From Salvelinus alpinus (lineage: Eukaryota; Chordata; Actinopteri; Salmoniformes; Salmonidae), in NCBI RefSeq assembly GCF_045679555.1, contig NC_092094.1, forward strand, positions 33,372,430 through 33,436,429: a DNA stretch of 64,000 bases, written 5' to 3'. The translations under genes were made by a program, and so were the position numbers. Positions 1-21,838 of this stretch are shown in pieces (position 1 is the stretch's first letter; every line of letters starts with the position of its first letter). The notes under the pieces were generated by a model. That model was given only the letters and a program-made list of their open reading frames with translations, was not told the origin of the DNA and did no database searches.

Positions 1-80
1 CCTTGTCTGACTACTTTAAAAGCAGTAATTATAAATGACGTGGTTATCAGGGCATCCAGGTCTACACAACTCTTTCCCTT

Positions 81-142
<62 letters not shown>

Positions 143-1242
143 CCCCATCTCCCCATCCTCTGTCTCTTTCTTCAGTATTGTATTATGAAAGGTAGCAGCT
201 CACGATGTGTGGTAGTGTATGACCTAGACTAAGGTGTAGGCCTATAAAGAGACAGGTCATTAATTTTCCCATCACTACACCAGGTTTGTAGGAAACAACT
301 GAACGTATCGGGGTACTACTGACGTGTCATGTATCATGGAGCTGAGGCTTGGTCATGCCAGCATTCAGCTTTCTTCTAGTTCCACTCTGTTTTACCTTTT
401 GAAACATCTAGAGGGCAAACACAATCATTTGTAGTTTATCATGCTGCATATCAGTTTAAACCACAACATTACTCTTATGTATAAGTCTTGAATACAGAAA
501 GATTTGAGAGTTCACCTCTCAATCCTATTTCTGTCATGGTTATAACTGAGTCTGTCATGTGTGCAAGGCAGACAGCTAGGCTTGCTCCTCATGAATGGGA
601 CTGATAGATAGCCCCAACCTTCAGCCCAGTGATGATGAACCCAGCATGTTCAGCCTGGCCAGGGCCACTCTGGACTCTACAGGAAGCTCTGTGGACAGGC
701 CACGGAAGTCCACTTCCTGGTTGGACCTGCATCCCATTTCTGTTCCTTATTATTTTAAAGGATGTCAAGGAAGGAAGCGGGGCTCAGGCACAGATCGGCC
801 TTATCTCCTCCATCTAATGTTCTCTACTGGATTCAGAGCAAAGAAGCCCGGCGTTGTCAGAATGCCGCTGACTGTCTCTAGCAGGCTAACACTGTCTGGA
901 AAACATTCTTGTAACAGTGGAGTTGTAGGGAAGGAGGGTTGCATAACAAACAAATGTCAGACCACTTCAGAGATCTTAAGGGCTATCCTTAATCATTATT
1001 CCCACCACACACACCTACCATTGATTTCTTAGGAATCCATATCACTTAGAGAGATCTGTTGGTCAGTCCTTGTAGTTAAGCAATATGTGTAAGCAACGTG
1101 TCTTATGTTATAAAGCAATCTCACTGCTGAATACATGTCCTTGTGTGATGTGGGCTGCTGCTGTGTGCTGACCTGATCAGTGCTGTGTGTGTGTTCTCAG
1201 GAGGAGGAGAGTGGCCGTCTGGTGCGGTGCTACCCCAAGGTG
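1..1242. other. znf710 upstream sequence (intron / 5' part of first coding exon)
   Basis: No convincing coding exon is visible before the znf710 start. A pyrimidine/TG-rich tract ends in an AG at 1199-1200, which looks like a splice acceptor. Bases 1201-1242 would then be the 5' untranslated part of the first coding exon, which implies noncoding 5' exon(s) further upstream, outside the window or unrecognised here. Open frames at 595-1032 have no recognisable domain and look like chance frames. Confidence 0.55.
84..136 (+). repeat. (CT)n microsatellite
   Basis: A nearly pure CT dinucleotide run of about 50 bp, followed by a short T run. The 65-residue open frame across it is a repeat artefact. 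Confidence 0.95.
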
Positions 1243-4200
1243 ATGGAAGGCCAGGTGGATGCAGGAACACAGACAGATCCCGTGGTGGTGCTGTCTCTAG
1301 CCCAGGCTGCTGTCCTGGGCCTCATCTCCCAGAATGAGATCTTTGGAGCCACCATTGCCCCCAATGGCTTCTACATGGGTGAGCCCAGGGAGTATGGCAG
1401 GACCCCTCCTCCTCCAGAGGGCATGGAGTATGAGTACGCTGACCAGCTGATTGGGGCCAACGGAGACTACCTGGCTGAGCCTGTAGGGGGGTCAGAGCCC
1501 CACAGGAATGAGAGGAGGCGCCCCGGGCCCAGAGGGAGAACCAGGGGGCCCAGGAATGAAGCGGGAGCGCCAGGGGAGCCTCACAAAGTCCCCAGCGTAC
1601 AGACTCAGGTCAAAGGGGAGAGGGGAGAGTCTGAAACCCTTCCGTCCTGCATCCACATGGCGAAGAGCCCTAGCAGCCCAGGCAAGATGGAGGAGCCAGC
1701 CACTCACAGAGGGCCTCTGAAGGAGGAGCAGAGCTGTGGTAACTGTGCTGTGTGTGTGAGAGAGACGTCCAGTCAGACCAAGAAAGACACTCGGCCAGAG
1801 GAGAGGAGAGGGAGAGGAGGAGAGGGGCAAGAAGAGGAGTTAGCTGAGGACGGAGTGTTGAACCTCAAGACAGGAGGAGACAGGGGAGACAGTCCCAATC
1901 CCATCATGAACCACTACTTTGAGTCCAGCGAGGTGGCCTATGAGTCTGCTGACGTGGCCGTGGGGGACTATGACGAGAGCAGCCAGGGCATGCTGTGGGC
2001 TGCAGACGCTGAGGGGATAGCCAGGCGCATGCAGATCGACCGGCTGGACATCAACGTCCAGATAGATGAGTCCTACTGCGTGGATGTGGGAGAGGGCCTG
2101 AAGAGATGGAAGTGCCGCATGTGTGAGAAGTCGTACACCTCCAAGTACAACCTGGTCACCCACATCCTGGGCCACAACGGCATCAAGCCCCATGAGTGCC
2201 TGCACTGTGGCAAGCTGTTCAAGCAGCCCAGCCACCTCCAGACCCACCTGCTCACCCACCAGGGCACCCGGCCACACAAGTGCACCGTGTGTAAGAAGGC
2301 CTTCACCCAGACCAGCCACCTGAAGAGGCACATGCTGCAGCACTCCGACATCAAGCCTTACAGCTGCCGCTTCTGTGGCCGAGGCTTCGCCTACCCCAGC
2401 GAGCTCCGGTCCCACGAGAACAAGCACGAGAACGGCCACTGCCACTTGTGTTCCCAGTGTGGTATGGAGTTCCCCACCCACGCCCACCTGAAGCGCCACC
2501 AGACCAGCCACCAGGGCCCCACCACTTACCAGTGCACCGAGTGCAACAAGTCCTTTGCCTACCGCAGCCAGCTGCAGAACCACCTCATGAAGCACCAGAA
2601 CGTAAGGCCCTACGTCTGCCCAGAGTGTGGCATGGAGTTTGTCCAGATCCATCACCTCAAGCAGCATGCCCTCACTCATAAGGTACTAATACCGCAAGCC
2701 CTCACCGACCAGGTACTGAAACTCCACTGACTTTTGATGGTCCATATATTACATGATGCTCTAGGTCATCAAGTAGTCTGCTTCTAATGAGTCACAAACC
2801 CCTTGATTAATGTGATAAACACTAAGATAAGGGCTGTAGTGTGTTGCTCAATATTCCCATAAATTCAGACTTTAAGAGGCAGAGACAGATGGGGTTAGGT
2901 GAACTCAGAGGTATATCAAAATATCTAAAGGCTGTTATTCCTATTGCCCCAACCAGTTGCAGTGTAAACATAGCCTTCAAAGTGCTTGGTTCATTGTATT
3001 TGGCCTGACCTCTTCCTGTATGTGCTTTGTGCTGTGAGGTGTGTCATACCAACTCATACCTTTTTTATGCCTGATCCTACAGTCTATGCTCTGATCTCAA
3101 CCATGATTCATCCTAGACCCTCGCTCTTAGTAATTATAGTGTCACATTAACAAAGTATTTACTCAAATATTGGCTTACAAATACTGTTACGAATAATTAC
3201 ACTTATTTTTAGTGTTCATCAAAATCTAGGCGTATCCAAACATTCATGTTAACGTTTTAACACGCTTTTCAATACTAAACATGCACCTTTCCATATTGTG
3301 AGAGCATCACAGGCTCAGAGCCAACACTTGGTGGAGCTAATGTGTATGCATCAAGTTGCGCCATTAAGCAAGGATTTCACGTCTACCGTACAGCAATTAC
3401 ACATCCTGCGCTGACCTATGATTTCTCTGTGTTTGTGTGTGTATGCTTCTCTATAATAACAACCAATATTTGTTAATTTCAATGTCTCTGTGAAACCATA
3501 GCTTGCTGTTTATCAACAAGAAAATTATCTAATTCATTAAATTGCCAACCCTCGTTATTTTCCCAGGGTATGAAGGAATTCAAATGTGAGGTGTGTGCCC
3601 GGGAGTTCACCCTCTCTGCTAACCTCAAGAGACACATGCTGATCCATGCCAGCATCAGGCCCTTCCAGTGTCACGTCTGCTTCAAGACCTTCATCCAGAA
3701 ACAGACCCTCAAAACACACATGATCGTCCACCTGCCTGTCAAGCCTTTCAAGTGCAAGGTAAGAAGAGTAGGTCTCAATAGACAGCATGGGTTGAGTTCC
3801 ACTGTTTCCAGAGTGTTGAGAGTATTGTTATTCTATTGTGTTCCAGGTGTGTGGCAAATCTTTCAACAGAATGTACAACCTCCTGGGCCACATGCACCTC
3901 CACGCTGGCAGCAAGCCCTTCAAGTGTCCTTACTGCTCCAGCAAGTTCAACCTGAAGGGCAATCTGAGCCGACACATGAAGGTCAAACACGGCATCCTGG
4001 ATGCTTCACCAGATGGACAAGGTGACTAACATCAGTACCATCCATCAGTTTGTACCTTATGTCAGTTATGATTTGGTCATGGATTAATGCAATACCATGT
4101 AAAAAATTAAAAAATAATGTTAATTTCTCAGATACACTTGAAATTTCAATGGGCGTCATGTTGCGTTGTTGTCAGTCAGTCTGCCCTTAATGCACTTTGA

Positions 4201-4605
4201 CTCAGCATGTACTGTAATCTACTGGCCAAGTGTTTTGGTGCTTTTCTGCCGCTCTTCTCCCTCTGTGTTTTGTAAATATAGAAGTTCTTGGATTAGACAT
4301 TCCTGTCTCTATCAGTGGAGAGTGATAGGGAGGCAGGGGAAGGGGAGGACTGTATTGTCCTCTGAGGCTGGGAGTTGCTGTGTGTGTGTGAGAGGACAAG
4401 ATGGGCTCATGAGTGTGTCTGTGCATTTCCTTCCTCAGAAGCCCCCCCTGACATAGAGAACCAGGAGGACTACGATGAAGAGAACCTTGAATTCAGCGAA
4501 CGAGAGAACCTGGCCAGTATCAACACACCAGACATCGCTAAACTGTCTGAATTGGAGTATTATAGCAGCTACACCAAGGGTGCAGGGCGCTACAACACAG
4601 CATGA
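1243..4605 (+). CDS. znf710: Zinc finger protein 710, 11 C2H2 fingers
   Basis: Coding exons 1243-2682, 3567-3758, 3847-4021 and 4439-4605 all have GT-AG boundaries and join in frame to 657 residues, close to the roughly 660 of the mammalian protein. The start is the ATG that opens MEGQVDAGTQTD, matching the family's N-terminus. A conserved leader (VVVLSLAQAAVLGLI) is followed by a poorly conserved Glu/Arg-rich linker to about residue 285. Eleven C2H2 fingers then run with mostly 5-residue linkers, from WKCRMCEKSY to FKCPYCSSKF. The finger beginning FKCKVCGKSF is split across exons 2 and 3. An acidic tail follows (IENQEDYDEENLEF). It is a nuclear DNA-binding protein and probable transcriptional regulator; the target is not deducible here. 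It is convergent with idh2, as in human 15q26. All finger Cys and His ligands are present, so it looks functional. Confidence 0.95.
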
Positions 4606-6080
4606 ATGATGACAAAAGACCCCATATTGAGTTAGTGTAAACTAATAAAGGGAGGTAGTGCCGCTAGCAGTTTGAAGTGGTGGAATCTGCCCATTCATAT
4701 GCACTGGAATCTCGGTTTTCTTGCTGATATTCATTGGGAGTGAGAGACAGGTCATTTGGGATTGTACATTTCTCATCGGCACCTTGTTTTGTATTGAAAC
4801 GTGACTTCACCTCTAGGTGCCACAACATTGTGATTGATGTGTTCATGTGAAAAAGGTCATATCTGAAAATAAATAATCTAACCTCCTGGGAGAGTCCTAC
4901 TCAACATACATCCCAGAGGTCTGGGGATGTCTGTAAGCACACTTTTTAGGGAAACAAATGTGATAGTGAAATGCACTTACACAAGACAATCCCTAGCAAG
5001 TGTGTGGATAAGTCAGAATACAGCTGAGTATTATTGCTTTTACTAACATGTATAGAAATGCATACAGGCCAGTCAATGTCCTCTGTTCATGTCCCTTACC
5101 AAAGCTGATACCATTCAAGCAGTTCATGTGAACCAACCATTTTTTTTTTTTTTTTTTTTTACTTCCCGGGTTAACATTTTATACTGTGAGTAGTTTCAAC
5201 TAGTTCTAGGATTTTAATTTCATTGTTATTTGCAATGTGCAGAAATAAATAATTCGCCCAGTGTCAGACTCCACTGATATTGCTCATGCCATCAATTTAT
5301 AGCCCCATGTGACCAGCTTGATTTGAACTTCTTGCATTGTCACTTTTGTCCCCAGTCAAATAATTCTATTGATGCAGACCACATCTTAGTGTGCTAAAAG
5401 CTAAATAAATGATATTGCTCTTCCGATGTAGCCACCATTTACCAAAGAATCTGACCAATTCTGGGCCATATTGCCAAACACAATAGCAGTCTAGTGACAC
5501 CCTTTCTCTGCGTAGTAGAGCTTGATTTCATGTTGCCCAATAGACTTTGGGCTTTATCCTCCCCAAAGTATGTTTAAAAAGATTACCATGAAGACACAAG
5601 TGCAGTTTCATTTTTCATGATACGTCACAATTTATGCCCCATGCAAGCCTTTATGGGACAGATCTCAAAAGCAAATGCAGCCCCTGAATACGCATGGTGG
5701 TTTTGGTTCAGGGCGGAGTCTCAACAGGAACGGTCCTAAAACTTTGGACAGCAATTAAGTGCCCTGGAGTGTGCTATCCATCATGCTGCACACTGGTCTA
5801 AAGTGATGAACGACAACTCCCAACATCACAGGGCCACAGACCCAGCTGACAATTTGGGAAATTCACTATATTTCTTTCCCTGCTTAATTTTACAGACATC
5901 ACCTGCAAACTAGGTATCAATACACAATGTTGATGTGCGTTTAATAAACAAAATGCAAATTTGAGAGAACTATTTAGAGGGGGGAAAAAATATCTGGAAC
6001 TTGAATGGCTTTCTGTGTTACACATTGGTGTGGAAATATCCTGTTGCTAGAACTATGTAAAATGTGTACCAGACAATACT
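4606..6080. other. znf710 3' UTR / convergent intergenic region
   Basis: AT-rich sequence without exons, lying between the 3' ends of znf710 (+) and idh2 (-). It holds a T run at 5140-5160. I see no recognisable gene. Confidence 0.6.
4644..4873 (+). terminator. Candidate znf710 polyadenylation signals
   Basis: AATAAA hexamers lie at 4644-4649 (39 bp past the stop) and 4868-4873. Others occur near 5244 and 5403. Which one is used cannot be decided from sequence. Confidence 0.5.
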
Positions 6081-6093
6081 GTAAAATAATAAA

Positions 6094-6099
6094 TTTATT
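6094..6099 (-). terminator. idh2 polyadenylation signal
   Basis: TTTATT on the + strand is AATAAA on the - strand. It lies about 345 bp downstream of the idh2 stop codon, giving a short 3' UTR of typical size. The assignment rests on position. Confidence 0.55.
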
Positions 6100-6441
6100 T
6101 ACCTTTAAAATCAGTGTGCTCCTTTTATCATAGAATATTAAAATGAGGCAGAACACAAGCATAGGATCAAACGAGATGTATTAGCAAATATTCTTGACAT
6201 GGCCATGTTTCTTTGAAGGCATAATACAGTATCGGAATACAGTACTTCATTACAAAAATAGAACCCTGGAAATAGGGACAGGAGTGCTAGATGGAACAGA
6301 TCAACAGTACGATCACAATCTGACACACTACATATTACTTCTTTCTTCAGACAATATGCATGTGGCTATCTGACCCAAGTTAAAAATGAGGTACAAAAAC
6401 AGGACAATGTCACTTTCAGGCTAGCTGCACTCTTCAGTCCT

Positions 6442-15901
<9,460 letters not shown>

Positions 15902-16090
15902 TATTTGCCCAAATTACTTGCAGATAATAACCGAGAAACTCCGAGCAAAGAAGGGCCGAAATGAACACCCGCTCACTGCAATATAGTCAGCACCTCCCCA
16001 CCCACGCTTGACGCTACGTCACACAGTCAAAGACAATAGAGCAGGGAGGGACTTCTAACTAACCGTCCCAATCCGCATTGGGTATTTATG
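15902..16090 (-). promoter_or_regulatory. idh2 5' UTR and probable promoter
   Basis: This CpG-containing stretch lies immediately upstream of the idh2 ATG (15899-15901 on the complement). It holds a CRE-like TACGTCA at 16015-16021 and a CCAAT box on the - strand at 16077-16081. There is no obvious TATA box, as usual for a housekeeping gene. The transcription start cannot be placed. Confidence 0.45.
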
Positions 16091-17658
16091 ATTTTCATTC
16101 TGGGAGACTGGGTTGTCTGTGCAGCCATCCGTTCCTGTCTAGACTCTAGACAAGAGCCAGTTAACTTTCAGTTTTATTCATGACCGCGGGAAGTAGGGGT
16201 GCACCCCCTGAAAAATCTGACCAGATTATACTTTTAAAAAAAATACAATTAAAAAAAAATATATATATTATTTTTTATCACAAATTGTGCACTGGGCCTT
16301 TACCAGTCCTGTTTTAGCCTTCGATATAAGAAAGTACACTTAAAGCATTCCAATCCCGATTAAAATGCTATAGCTCCATTCCGTATTATCTGGCTCTAGG
16401 ACCATGCAAAGCATTGCTCGGAGAGCAGATGCCAGCCTTTACTGTCTCTTTTAGAAAGCAGATGGCAGACTGCCATTTGCTTTACCAGTCAGTCAGCAGT
16501 GCGCTGATTGCTTTGAATTTGAATTCGTAAACAATGTGCCCTCAAATTTTTGGGGGGCACTGAACACATTTTAGGTCTTGTGAAAGGAAACTTGTACACT
16601 GAGGCTGTACTCTTACAGTTTTTGACAGTAGCCAATAGGGGTTTGTGGCTATTAGAGCCTAATGCAGGCCTACCAACAAAACCATCTCATGACATTTTCA
16701 CATGTAAATAGCTTTTGATTTATATGATATAACCTACAGTAGCCTATATGTGTTCAATGCAGGCCTACATTGCATTAGAGTTTTTAAATTGTTTTTACAT
16801 TATGAAAGGCTGACATTAGTTCATTATTTTTTACTTGGTCTGTAACACCATGGGCCAAATAGCTGACTGTAAAGTGCATTGTATTATGTTGTATGATGCA
16901 AGAAACCCCTTTATAAAATAAAATGTATTATTATTACCATACAGAGAATTAGACAATGTTGGCTACCCCTCTGACTGTTGGCTAATTTGCATATTCAAGC
17001 CTGTCTCAAAATACAACACTGCCCCTTTAATGAAGACATAAGCTTTTTACCTGACTCCTTTCAAAGACAGCTTGAAAGTAGCCTACATGTTTTGCGCTCT
17101 TGTAGGAAGCAGTAATTCCCCATTGCTGACCTATACTTATCTATAACTGGGCTAATAATGTTCTAACTAGCAAAGGATATCAACAAATGTTCCCACTTTT
17201 GGCTCTGATCTGAAAAGCGCATTCATTCACTCTGGGGTGATTGAAAGACCCCTCCTGGGCTACCTACCAATATAAATCTACACTGTTGCGCTCTGGCTCT
17301 GTCTACAACACAATTACAGATTCAATAATGCAAAACTAGATTTGTTTTGGTTTGTTGCATTGAAAAGGGGCTGATACACTGTAATGTTGATTCGATCACA
17401 GAAAAAACGTTGATCTATATAGTGAAAACTAATGGGGTGAACTCAGTGAAGTTCAGTCTCTTGCGTCTCTGTGTGGCCTGGTGTGGCAGTGCTGGAGGAG
17501 CTGTGCAGCTTATGTCTTGAACACACCAATAGGGTTATTATGCAAAATGATACACAACATCATCTGGTTAAGTGTGCAACAAAAGTTCAACATTCACCTT
17601 CTGCTACCATTTCTGTCAAGCCGTCTACACATACCCTACAGTTTGATGCATACATTCG
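16091..17658. other. Intergenic, idh2 to SINE
   Basis: AT-rich intergenic DNA, with A/T runs at 16231-16275. I see no exon or RNA gene. A short stretch at 16178-16196 is matched in inverted orientation at 19495-19513. Confidence 0.5.
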
Positions 17659-17885
17659 CTCCCGTGTGGTGCAGCAGTCTAAGGCACTACATCTCAGTGC
17701 TAGAGGTGTCACTACAGACCCTGGTTCAATCCTGGGCTGTATCACAACTGGCCGTGATCGGGAGTCCCATAGGACGGCGCACAATTGGCTCAGCGTTGTC
17801 CGGGTTAGGGGAGAGTTTGGCCGGGGTAGGCCATTGTAAATAAGAATTTGTTCTTAACTGACTTGCCTAATTAAATAAAGGTTTA
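17659..17885 (+). repeat. Salmonid tRNA-derived SINE (HpaI-like)
   Basis: The head carries a Pol III A-box-like GTGGTGCAGCAGTCTAAGG and a B-box GGTTCAATCC. The body continues through GGCCGTGATCGGGAGTCCC to the tail GTAAATAAGAATTTGTTC and ATTAAATAAAGG, with an A-run at the end. It is full-length or nearly so. The overlapping 120-residue open frames are not genes. The family label is from memory of salmonid SINEs. Confidence 0.85.
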
Positions 17886-20485
17886 AAAAAAAATACGAAT
17901 AAATTCCAATGTACGCACCACACAGAACGCACTGCAACTGCCTCAACAATGCAATGGTGCAAGGCAAACACAGCGTTCCATTGGAAAATAATGTACTTCT
18001 GGTGTACCAAATAAAAACACTGTTGGTGTGATCGAGGCGTTAGAGAGAACATTGCTTGTTAACGTTGTTGTAGTCTGATAGCCAAGGGTTAATTTAATTG
18101 GGAGGTGTGGATCCCTCCTTTTCGGTGACCATTCAAAACCAAAAGCTATTTTATCGATATTAAAATATAGGTTGTGATAGCTGTAAGCCTAATTGTTACT
18201 TTAATTTATTCGCCCAGTAGGCTAGTGCAAGTTTGGTTTCATGTAGGCCTATTGGTATGAAAAGAAACAACTAAACAACTTGCTATTTAGAGCATTTCCC
18301 CAAAAGACATGTCTTGTTTTTGGCTTCAAAGATAAAAAGCAATTGTAGACAATAACAAATGTGCATTGTCATGCAGTGACATAATGATAATTAAGATAAT
18401 GCAAATAATTAATGATTACCTAGTTGGGCTAATTCTTGCTTTAGGCCTACATCATCATCCTCTGCCTGCATCCCTACCTGTAGCCTACCTGCCTCTTCCC
18501 TCTCTTACTCTATCAGTCTTGCTTGTCCATCTTCCTGAATTTGAATGAGATATTCTAACAGATAAATATTAATGGAAAAACGTCATTAAATATTACTAAG
18601 TTATTTAGCTATAGTGTGGATGTAGGGCTGTTCTTTTGTATATAATGAGCAAACAGATGCTGCATAGGCAACACAATGATTTCAGATAGAGACAAACTGT
18701 TTTTTGGGGCCGCCTCCTCATCGGCTACTATTTTGCAATATTAATATTCTCTGAGTAGTCTTGCTGATACAAAATGTTTTACACAAGGATGGTTTCATAT
18801 AGCCTATAGCAGGGGGTCTGCAGCCTTTTTCATATAAGTGACAATTTACAATTGATCCTGCAATTTCAAAAAATCTGCGTGCCAGTTATGACTTTCATAT
18901 AAGCATTGTAGGCTACTCAACTGTCCCCAGAAAATGTCTAACTGCCTACAAACTGAACAGCCTAATTCTAGCTGGCTACTAGACAGAGACGCGGTCCATT
19001 CAGCAACACCACACAGAGCTCAACTATGCCTACCTGTACCAGGCGGGCAACGGTGCTATATCATGGGTGCGGACTTAATGTGTAGATTTTTTTCCTTTTT
19101 TTTCATTCCTTGGTCGAGTTTGTTTGTCTTTATGCATCCTTGTCGATTGTGGCCTTAAGCGATTCCATTGAAGTATTCCTTTTATTTCAATGCACGTGTA
19201 GGATTTATCTGGCATAGTTTGCATTCGCATTCGCATTCGCAGTCAGCTATTTTATGCTCCGGCTACTTTCACATTGATGTCGGTATTTGAAGTCGGCCTT
19301 GATAGTGTGCATTATGCATCTATTTCATGTTGCACTGCATGCACTGTTCCACAAGTAGCCTAAATAAGTCAATGTAGCCTATGTATGAGGTTGAGCAGTA
19401 CATTGTACACACCATTCTACAGACCTATAAACCTAATATTGAGGTGATAATGTCTGGGGGACAGCGAAAAAAACTCAGCATGCCCACCCCCAAACTACTT
19501 CCCGCAGCTATGATGATATACACAGAATGAGACGCAGCCATGATTCATTTGAATATAATGTTTTAGGTAGGCATAATTGACTCTCAGCAGTTAGAGTAAA
19601 GATATTCTATGCTGGTTGTCCAAACTCACAGTGTAGTTAATATATTCTATGGTTTGATAGGCCCAGATGGGTTGTGTATGGACTGGGACATGGAGCCAAC
19701 ACAATCCTCTCACATTCCGTCTCCTCTGTGAAGGGCTCTAATTTTAGCTGTGGAGGGTTACCATACTGGGAGAAAGAATGGGAAGTGCTAAGTCATGTGA
19801 GAGTCAAAGCTTGGAGGTGAGCCAGTCCCTCAGTTCAGACCAGGCAGGTCACCTCCCAAGTTCATAAAGTCAGAGGGAATGCATTAAAGGACAAAGACAC
19901 TCTGAGAGAACATTTTAATCAAATTATGTGTTTGAACATGTTTTACACACATGCCACAAATTAACTTATTTTCCTCCACAATTTTTTTTTTTTGATTTGT
20001 CCATTTATATGACATTAGTAATTCTTTGGAACTCAGAACACAAATATATGTGGTTGGTTATCCTCTAGATCCCTTGACAAGATGTTTTCATCTAATTTAT
20101 TTTCACTCCTACAGTGATCTAAATGAAAGGTCAATCAGAAGAGAGACAGTGCTATGACATATGACTCGAGTGGGAACCTACTCTTTTGACCATTTTAATG
20201 GATTTGTTCTTCCAGGCAGTCTGGAATGCAGTTCAACCTATTAGTAACATATCAAATACTACCCAACAAACTGAAAAGACCCTAAGGTACAAATGTTATG
20301 TACATATCTTTAGGGCACCTTCCATTCTGGATGTCACACACAGTAGTCTATCGTCTTGTGACAGATTGCCAGTCCACACAAGATTATGTTCTGGTTTCAG
20401 AGAACACAATGTCCAGTTTACTCACATCTCTTTAGTGCACCTTACCCTAGTGATCTAAGTCTGGCATAACATACTGTATCTATCA
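17886..20485. other. Intergenic region without recognisable genes
   Basis: No coding exon is supported. Only chance frames and small diverged repeat scraps are visible, for example near 18805 and 19440-19513. Confidence 0.5.
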
Positions 20486-20888
20486 TGACACAAGGCGAGA
20501 CCCAGATGCAGATGGTTGGAGTCTTACAATATTTATTAATCCAATAGGGTAAGGCAAGAGAATGGTCGTGGACATGCAAAAGGGTCAAAACCAGTTCAGA
20601 GTACAAAAGGTACCGAGGGGCAGGCAGAATCAATGTCAGGGCAGGTAGGATAGTAGTCCAGAGTCAGACAGGTCAAAACCAGGACGACCAGCAAAAAGAG
20701 GATAGCCAAAAAAAAACAAAAAAAAAAGGCATATGGTGAAACCACACTGGTTGACTTGACTAACATACAAGGCGAACTAGCACAAAGAGACAGGAAACAC
20801 AGGGATAAATACACTGGGGAAAATAAGCGACACCTGGAGGGGGAGGAGACAATCACAGGAACAGGTGAAACAGATCAGGGTGTGACAG
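20486..20888 (-). mobile_element. LTR-like (solo LTR/TRIM-like) element, minus orientation
   Basis: A 403-bp block is flanked by the direct repeat TATCA at 20481-20485 and 20889-20893. On the minus strand it starts CTGTCACACCCTGATCTG, holds an AATAAA near its 3' end, and ends in GTCTCGCCTTGTGTCA. A 5-bp duplication plus an internal poly(A) signal is LTR-like. The boundary carries one extra C compared with the expected TG...CA. There is no coding sequence. Confidence 0.6.
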
Positions 20889-21005
20889 TATCACTTAGAA
20901 ACCAGTGAGAGAGAACAAATCTGGACATTTAGGAACAGTTTCTCCATATCAAAGAGGTATAAGTCCCCCAGTATAAGTCACACAATAGGCATTATATAAT
21001 TAATT

Positions 21006-21335
21006 GCATTTATTTTTTTATTGTATTTATTTTACCAGGTAAGTTGACTGAGAACACGTTCTCATTTACAGCAACGACCTGGGGAATAGTTACAGAGGAG
21101 AGGGGGGGATGAATCAACCAATTGTAAGCTGGGGATGATTAGGTGGCCGTGATGGTACAGTATGAAGACCAGATTGGGAATTTAGCCAGGACACCGGGGT
21201 TAACACCCCGACTCCTACGATAAGTGCCATGGGATCTTTAGTGACCACAGAGAGTCAGGACACCCGTTTAACGTCCCATCCGAAAGATAGCACCCTACAC
21301 AGGGCAATGTCCCCAATCACTGGCATTGGCATTGC
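21006..21335. repeat. Interspersed repeat with ACCAGGTAAGTTGACTGAGA head
   Basis: The sequence begins with a T-rich stretch and ACCAGGTAAGTTGACTGAGA, continues through GCAACGACCTGGGGAATAG, and reaches CACAGAGAGTCAGGACACCC. I recognise this as a common salmonid interspersed repeat without coding potential. I cannot name the class with confidence. Confidence 0.55.
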
Positions 21336-21570
21336 TTAAATGTGGCCCAAGAAAGATGTTATCTTCTCAGTGGTGTTTTGTATACAGTCTATGGTTTGAT
21401 CAATCACGTTTATGGGTTTGATTGACTTCCTGCACTGGTTATCAGCCTATGAACAATAATTTGACACTGCTTGTTCTATCAGCTTCACCTGCTGGAATAA
21501 TGTTAATGATTTTGTATATTGTAAGTGGGCGTAGAGTGACCTCTGCTGGAGGAATATTGTAGATGAAACA

Positions 21571-21681
21571 ATTGGCAACCCAGCATATGATTGGTCCAAT
21601 GGATGTACCAATAGGATTCCCCCGTTCTGTAACACGTTGCTTCTTTGACCTTCCAGTACTTCCTGATTGCACATTACGTCA
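21571..21681 (+). promoter_or_regulatory. Probable promoter of the rdh-like gene (CCAAT cluster + CRE-like site)
   Basis: Within 42 bp there are two ATTGG (21571-21575, 21590-21594) and two CCAAT (21596-21600, 21608-21612) motifs, followed by TACGTCA at 21675-21681. The cluster lies 158-268 bp upstream of the first coding ATG at 21839. The density suggests NF-Y binding next to a bZIP site. Factor assignment is inference. Confidence 0.45.
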
Positions 21682-21838
21682 CATTGATAAACAGTTTTAT
21701 TTCGACAAAATTGATATGTATGAGATTATGATATATTTGAGTTGAATTAACTAGAGGTTCTCCTGGTTCTTTTCGCGGAATAGCAATATTGAATGAGAGG
21801 TTACTTCTACAGTCAGTAGCAGTTAAAGAACTGATAAC

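Noticed and set aside
595..1032. 145-residue open frame upstream of znf710
   Set aside because: No domain, no conserved residues and no splice-site support. It does not resemble any znf710 exon.
1840..2679. 279-residue minus-strand open frame opposite znf710
   Set aside because: It is a shadow of the GC-rich zinc-finger exon. The plus strand has the conserved fingers and splice sites.
17659..17740. tRNA gene
   Set aside because: The A- and B-box-like motifs belong to a tRNA-derived SINE followed by its body and tail. There is no intact cloverleaf gene.
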